From positions 1 to 15,323 of the forward strand of contig JACPZV010000505.1 of assembly GCA_016195295.1 (NCBI GenBank): a stretch of DNA of 15,323 bases, in the 5' to 3' direction. The DNA comes from Acidobacteriota bacterium (GTDB lineage: Bacteria > Acidobacteriota > Vicinamibacteria > Vicinamibacterales > CAVVIG01). A model generated the notes under the pieces. It had not been told where the DNA came from. It made no database searches and saw only the letters and a list, made by a program, of their open reading frames with translations. The position numbers were made by a program, and so were the translations under genes. Shown one piece after another: positions 13,976-15,323 of the stretch; within the stretch, counting starts at the first letter, position 1; each line of letters opens with the position of its first letter.

Positions 13976-15208
13976 ATGTACACCTCCATGCGCACCGAGT
14001 CGACGCCCGCAGGCCACACGCCCACGCTGATCGCGTGTTTCCTGCACTTCGACGTGTGCTTCATGCTGTGGGTGCTGGTCGGCGCCCTGGGCGTGTTCAT
14101 TGCCGAAAGCGCCGGCCTGGACCCAGCGCAGAAAGGTCTCCTGGTGGCGATCCCCGTGCTCACGGGTTCGCTCCTGCGCGTGCCGCTCGGGATCTTGAGC
14201 GATCGTCTTGGAGGGCGTCGCGTCGGCGTGGCGTTGCTCGCGTTCCTCTTCGCTCCGCTGATTCTGGGATGGCTGGCCGGCAACGGCGTGTCGACGCTGT
14301 TCCTTCTTGGAGCGACACTCGGCGTGGCCGGGGCATCGTTCGCCGTCGTCCTGCCGCTTGCGAGCCGCTGGTATCCGCCCCGGCGCCAGGGGCTCGTGAT
14401 GGGCATCGCCGCGGCTGGCAACAGCGGAACCGTGATTGCCAATGTCTTCGCGCCGCGTCTCGCGAACGTCGTCGGGTGGCACCGCGTGTTCGGCTTGGCG
14501 ATCGCGCCACTGCTGCTCGTCTTGACGCTGTTCGCGCTGATGGCCAGGGACAGCCCGTACATACGCAAGCTACGCAACCTCCGAGAGGACGTACGCGTTG
14601 TTGGACAGGCTGACATGTGGTGGTTCTGCTTGTTCTACTGCGTGACGTTCGGAGGCTATGTGGGCCTGAGCAGCTTCCTGCCGCTCTTCATGCGTGACCA
14701 GTTTCACGTCACGGCGGTCGTTGCCGGATCGCTGACGGCCCTGGCGGCCCTGGCCGGCAGTGTCTTGCGTCCCCTCGGTGGCTACGCCGCCGATAGGATT
14801 GGCGGTCTTCGTCTGCTTCAGCTTCTCTTGCTGGGCATCGGTCTGATATACGTCGCTGTCGCCCAGCTTCCAGCGCTCACGCCGATGGTCGGTCTGATCA
14901 TCGCGGCGATGGCATGCCTCGGCATGGGCAATGGGGCCGTCTTTCAGTTGGTGCCGCAACGCTTTCCAGTCGAGATCGGCATGGCGACCGGTGTGATTGG
15001 TGCGATCGGCGGCGTCGGCGGGTTTCTGCTGCCGACCCTGCTTGGCGGTTTGAAGCGGAGCACGGGCTCCTTCGGATCCGGCTTCGTCGTGCTTGCGGTA
15101 ATGGCGTTCGCCGCGCTCCTCGTCTTGCAGACGCTGACGGCGTTCGGGAGCGGCTGGCGTTCGTCATGGCGCCTCGCGCCTGGACCCCAAGCCGCCTCCG
15201 AGGCCTAA
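13976..15208 (+). CDS. narK: NarK-type nitrate/nitrite transporter, major facilitator superfamily
   Basis: About 410 residues with roughly twelve hydrophobic segments. Numbered from ATG 13976, the two nitrate-signature motifs are AGNSGT (147-152) and MGNGAVF (317-323), and the two arginines that bind the anion in this family are R68 (LLRVPLG) and R265 (VLRPLGG). The RLGGRR loop between helices 2 and 3 is standard for the superfamily. It should bring nitrate, possibly nitrite, through the inner membrane, feeding the divergent nasA-nirB pair. The frame is open to a TTG at 13964 that overlaps the barrel stop, and ATG 13988 is also possible; none has a clear ribosome site, so the start is uncertain. 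Downstream, 26 bp separate it from a transposase end. Confidence 0.9.
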   Translation: MYTSMRTESTPAGHTPTLIACFLHFDVCFMLWVLVGALGVFIAESAGLDPAQKGLLVAIPVLTGSLLRVPLGILSDRLGGRRVGVALLAFLFAPLILGWLAGNGVSTLFLLGATLGVAGASFAVVLPLASRWYPPRRQGLVMGIAAAGNSGTVIANVFAPRLANVVGWHRVFGLAIAPLLLVLTLFALMARDSPYIRKLRNLREDVRVVGQADMWWFCLFYCVTFGGYVGLSSFLPLFMRDQFHVTAVVAGSLTALAALAGSVLRPLGGYAADRIGGLRLLQLLLLGIGLIYVAVAQLPALTPMVGLIIAAMACLGMGNGAVFQLVPQRFPVEIGMATGVIGAIGGVGGFLLPTLLGGLKRSTGSFGSGFVVLAVMAFAALLVLQTLTAFGSGWRSSWRLAPGPQAASEA

Positions 15209-15234
15209 GGGACTGCTGAAAAATAAAATGGACA

Positions 15235-15323
15235 CTATGCTGAAAGCGGCTCGAGCGTATAGTTCCACGCGGGATGGATGTTGTGACGCCGCAGATGGAC
15301 GTCGTGCATTATGTCGTCTTCAA
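15235..15323 (-). CDS. Transposase C-terminus, ISAzo13-like, cut by window edge
   Basis: Read on the - strand, the last bases code 28 residues, DIMHDVHLRRHNIHPAWNYT and then LEPLSA, before a TAG at 15237-15235. The ending with an HxxxHPAWNYTLEP-type tail resembles the C-terminus of ISAzo13-family DDE transposases as I recall it (forms such as HEFHGEWNYTI). The rest lies outside the window, so whether the element is whole is unknown. The bases 15209-15234, starting GGGACTGCTGAAAAAT, probably include its end, but no terminal repeat can be checked from one side. Confidence 0.6.
   Translation of the reverse strand, partial: EDDIMHDVHLRRHNIHPAWNYTLEPLSA

Overview
The window is GC-rich and densely coded. 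It probably comes from a soil or sediment bacterium, most plausibly an Acidobacteriota member of the Vicinamibacteria type. That placement rests on the general look of the M1 peptidase and DsbD proteins and on scattered ACNCGGAG-type repeats; there is no marker gene, so it is tentative. No tRNA, rRNA or CRISPR array was seen.

Left part (1-7185, mostly + strand). The window opens in the C-terminal end of a SpoIIE/PP2C-type phosphatase. Next come a secreted M1-family zinc aminopeptidase (367-3090), a small membrane-anchored protein of unknown function on the - strand (3163-3582), and a short NuoG-like iron-sulfur protein standing alone (3710-5509). A DsbD-type thiol:disulfide reductase follows, broken near 6300 by an out-of-frame internal deletion that removes the first catalytic membrane segment. 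A paired hairpin (3109-3165) separates the convergent peptidase and membrane-protein genes.

Right part (7227-15208): a nitrate-assimilation locus. On the - strand, the molybdenum nitrate reductase nasA, a 1026-residue nitrite reductase and the uroporphyrinogen-III synthase hemD overlap one another and form a tight operon. The nitrite reductase is a fusion: a NirB-type FAD/NAD(P)H plus BFD [2Fe-2S] electron-entry module joined to a complete NirA-type siroheme domain pair. On the + strand are a wrecked outer-membrane beta-barrel gene (start and final strand remain, middle lost) and a NarK-type nitrate/nitrite transporter. Together they would import nitrate, reduce it to nitrite and then ammonium, and help make the siroheme the second step needs.

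The 455-bp divergent region between nasA and the barrel gene holds three copies of a GACA-N4-TGTC palindrome, the best candidate for an operator controlling both arms. The window ends in the C-terminus of a transposase resembling the ISAzo13 family, just downstream of the transporter.

Most worth a second look: the NirB/NirA fusion, the three-copy operator candidate, the two out-of-frame internal deletions (real decay or assembly artefact), and the repeat family that appears to have supplied a signal-peptide region in one gene and a Thr-Lys-Asp tandem in another.
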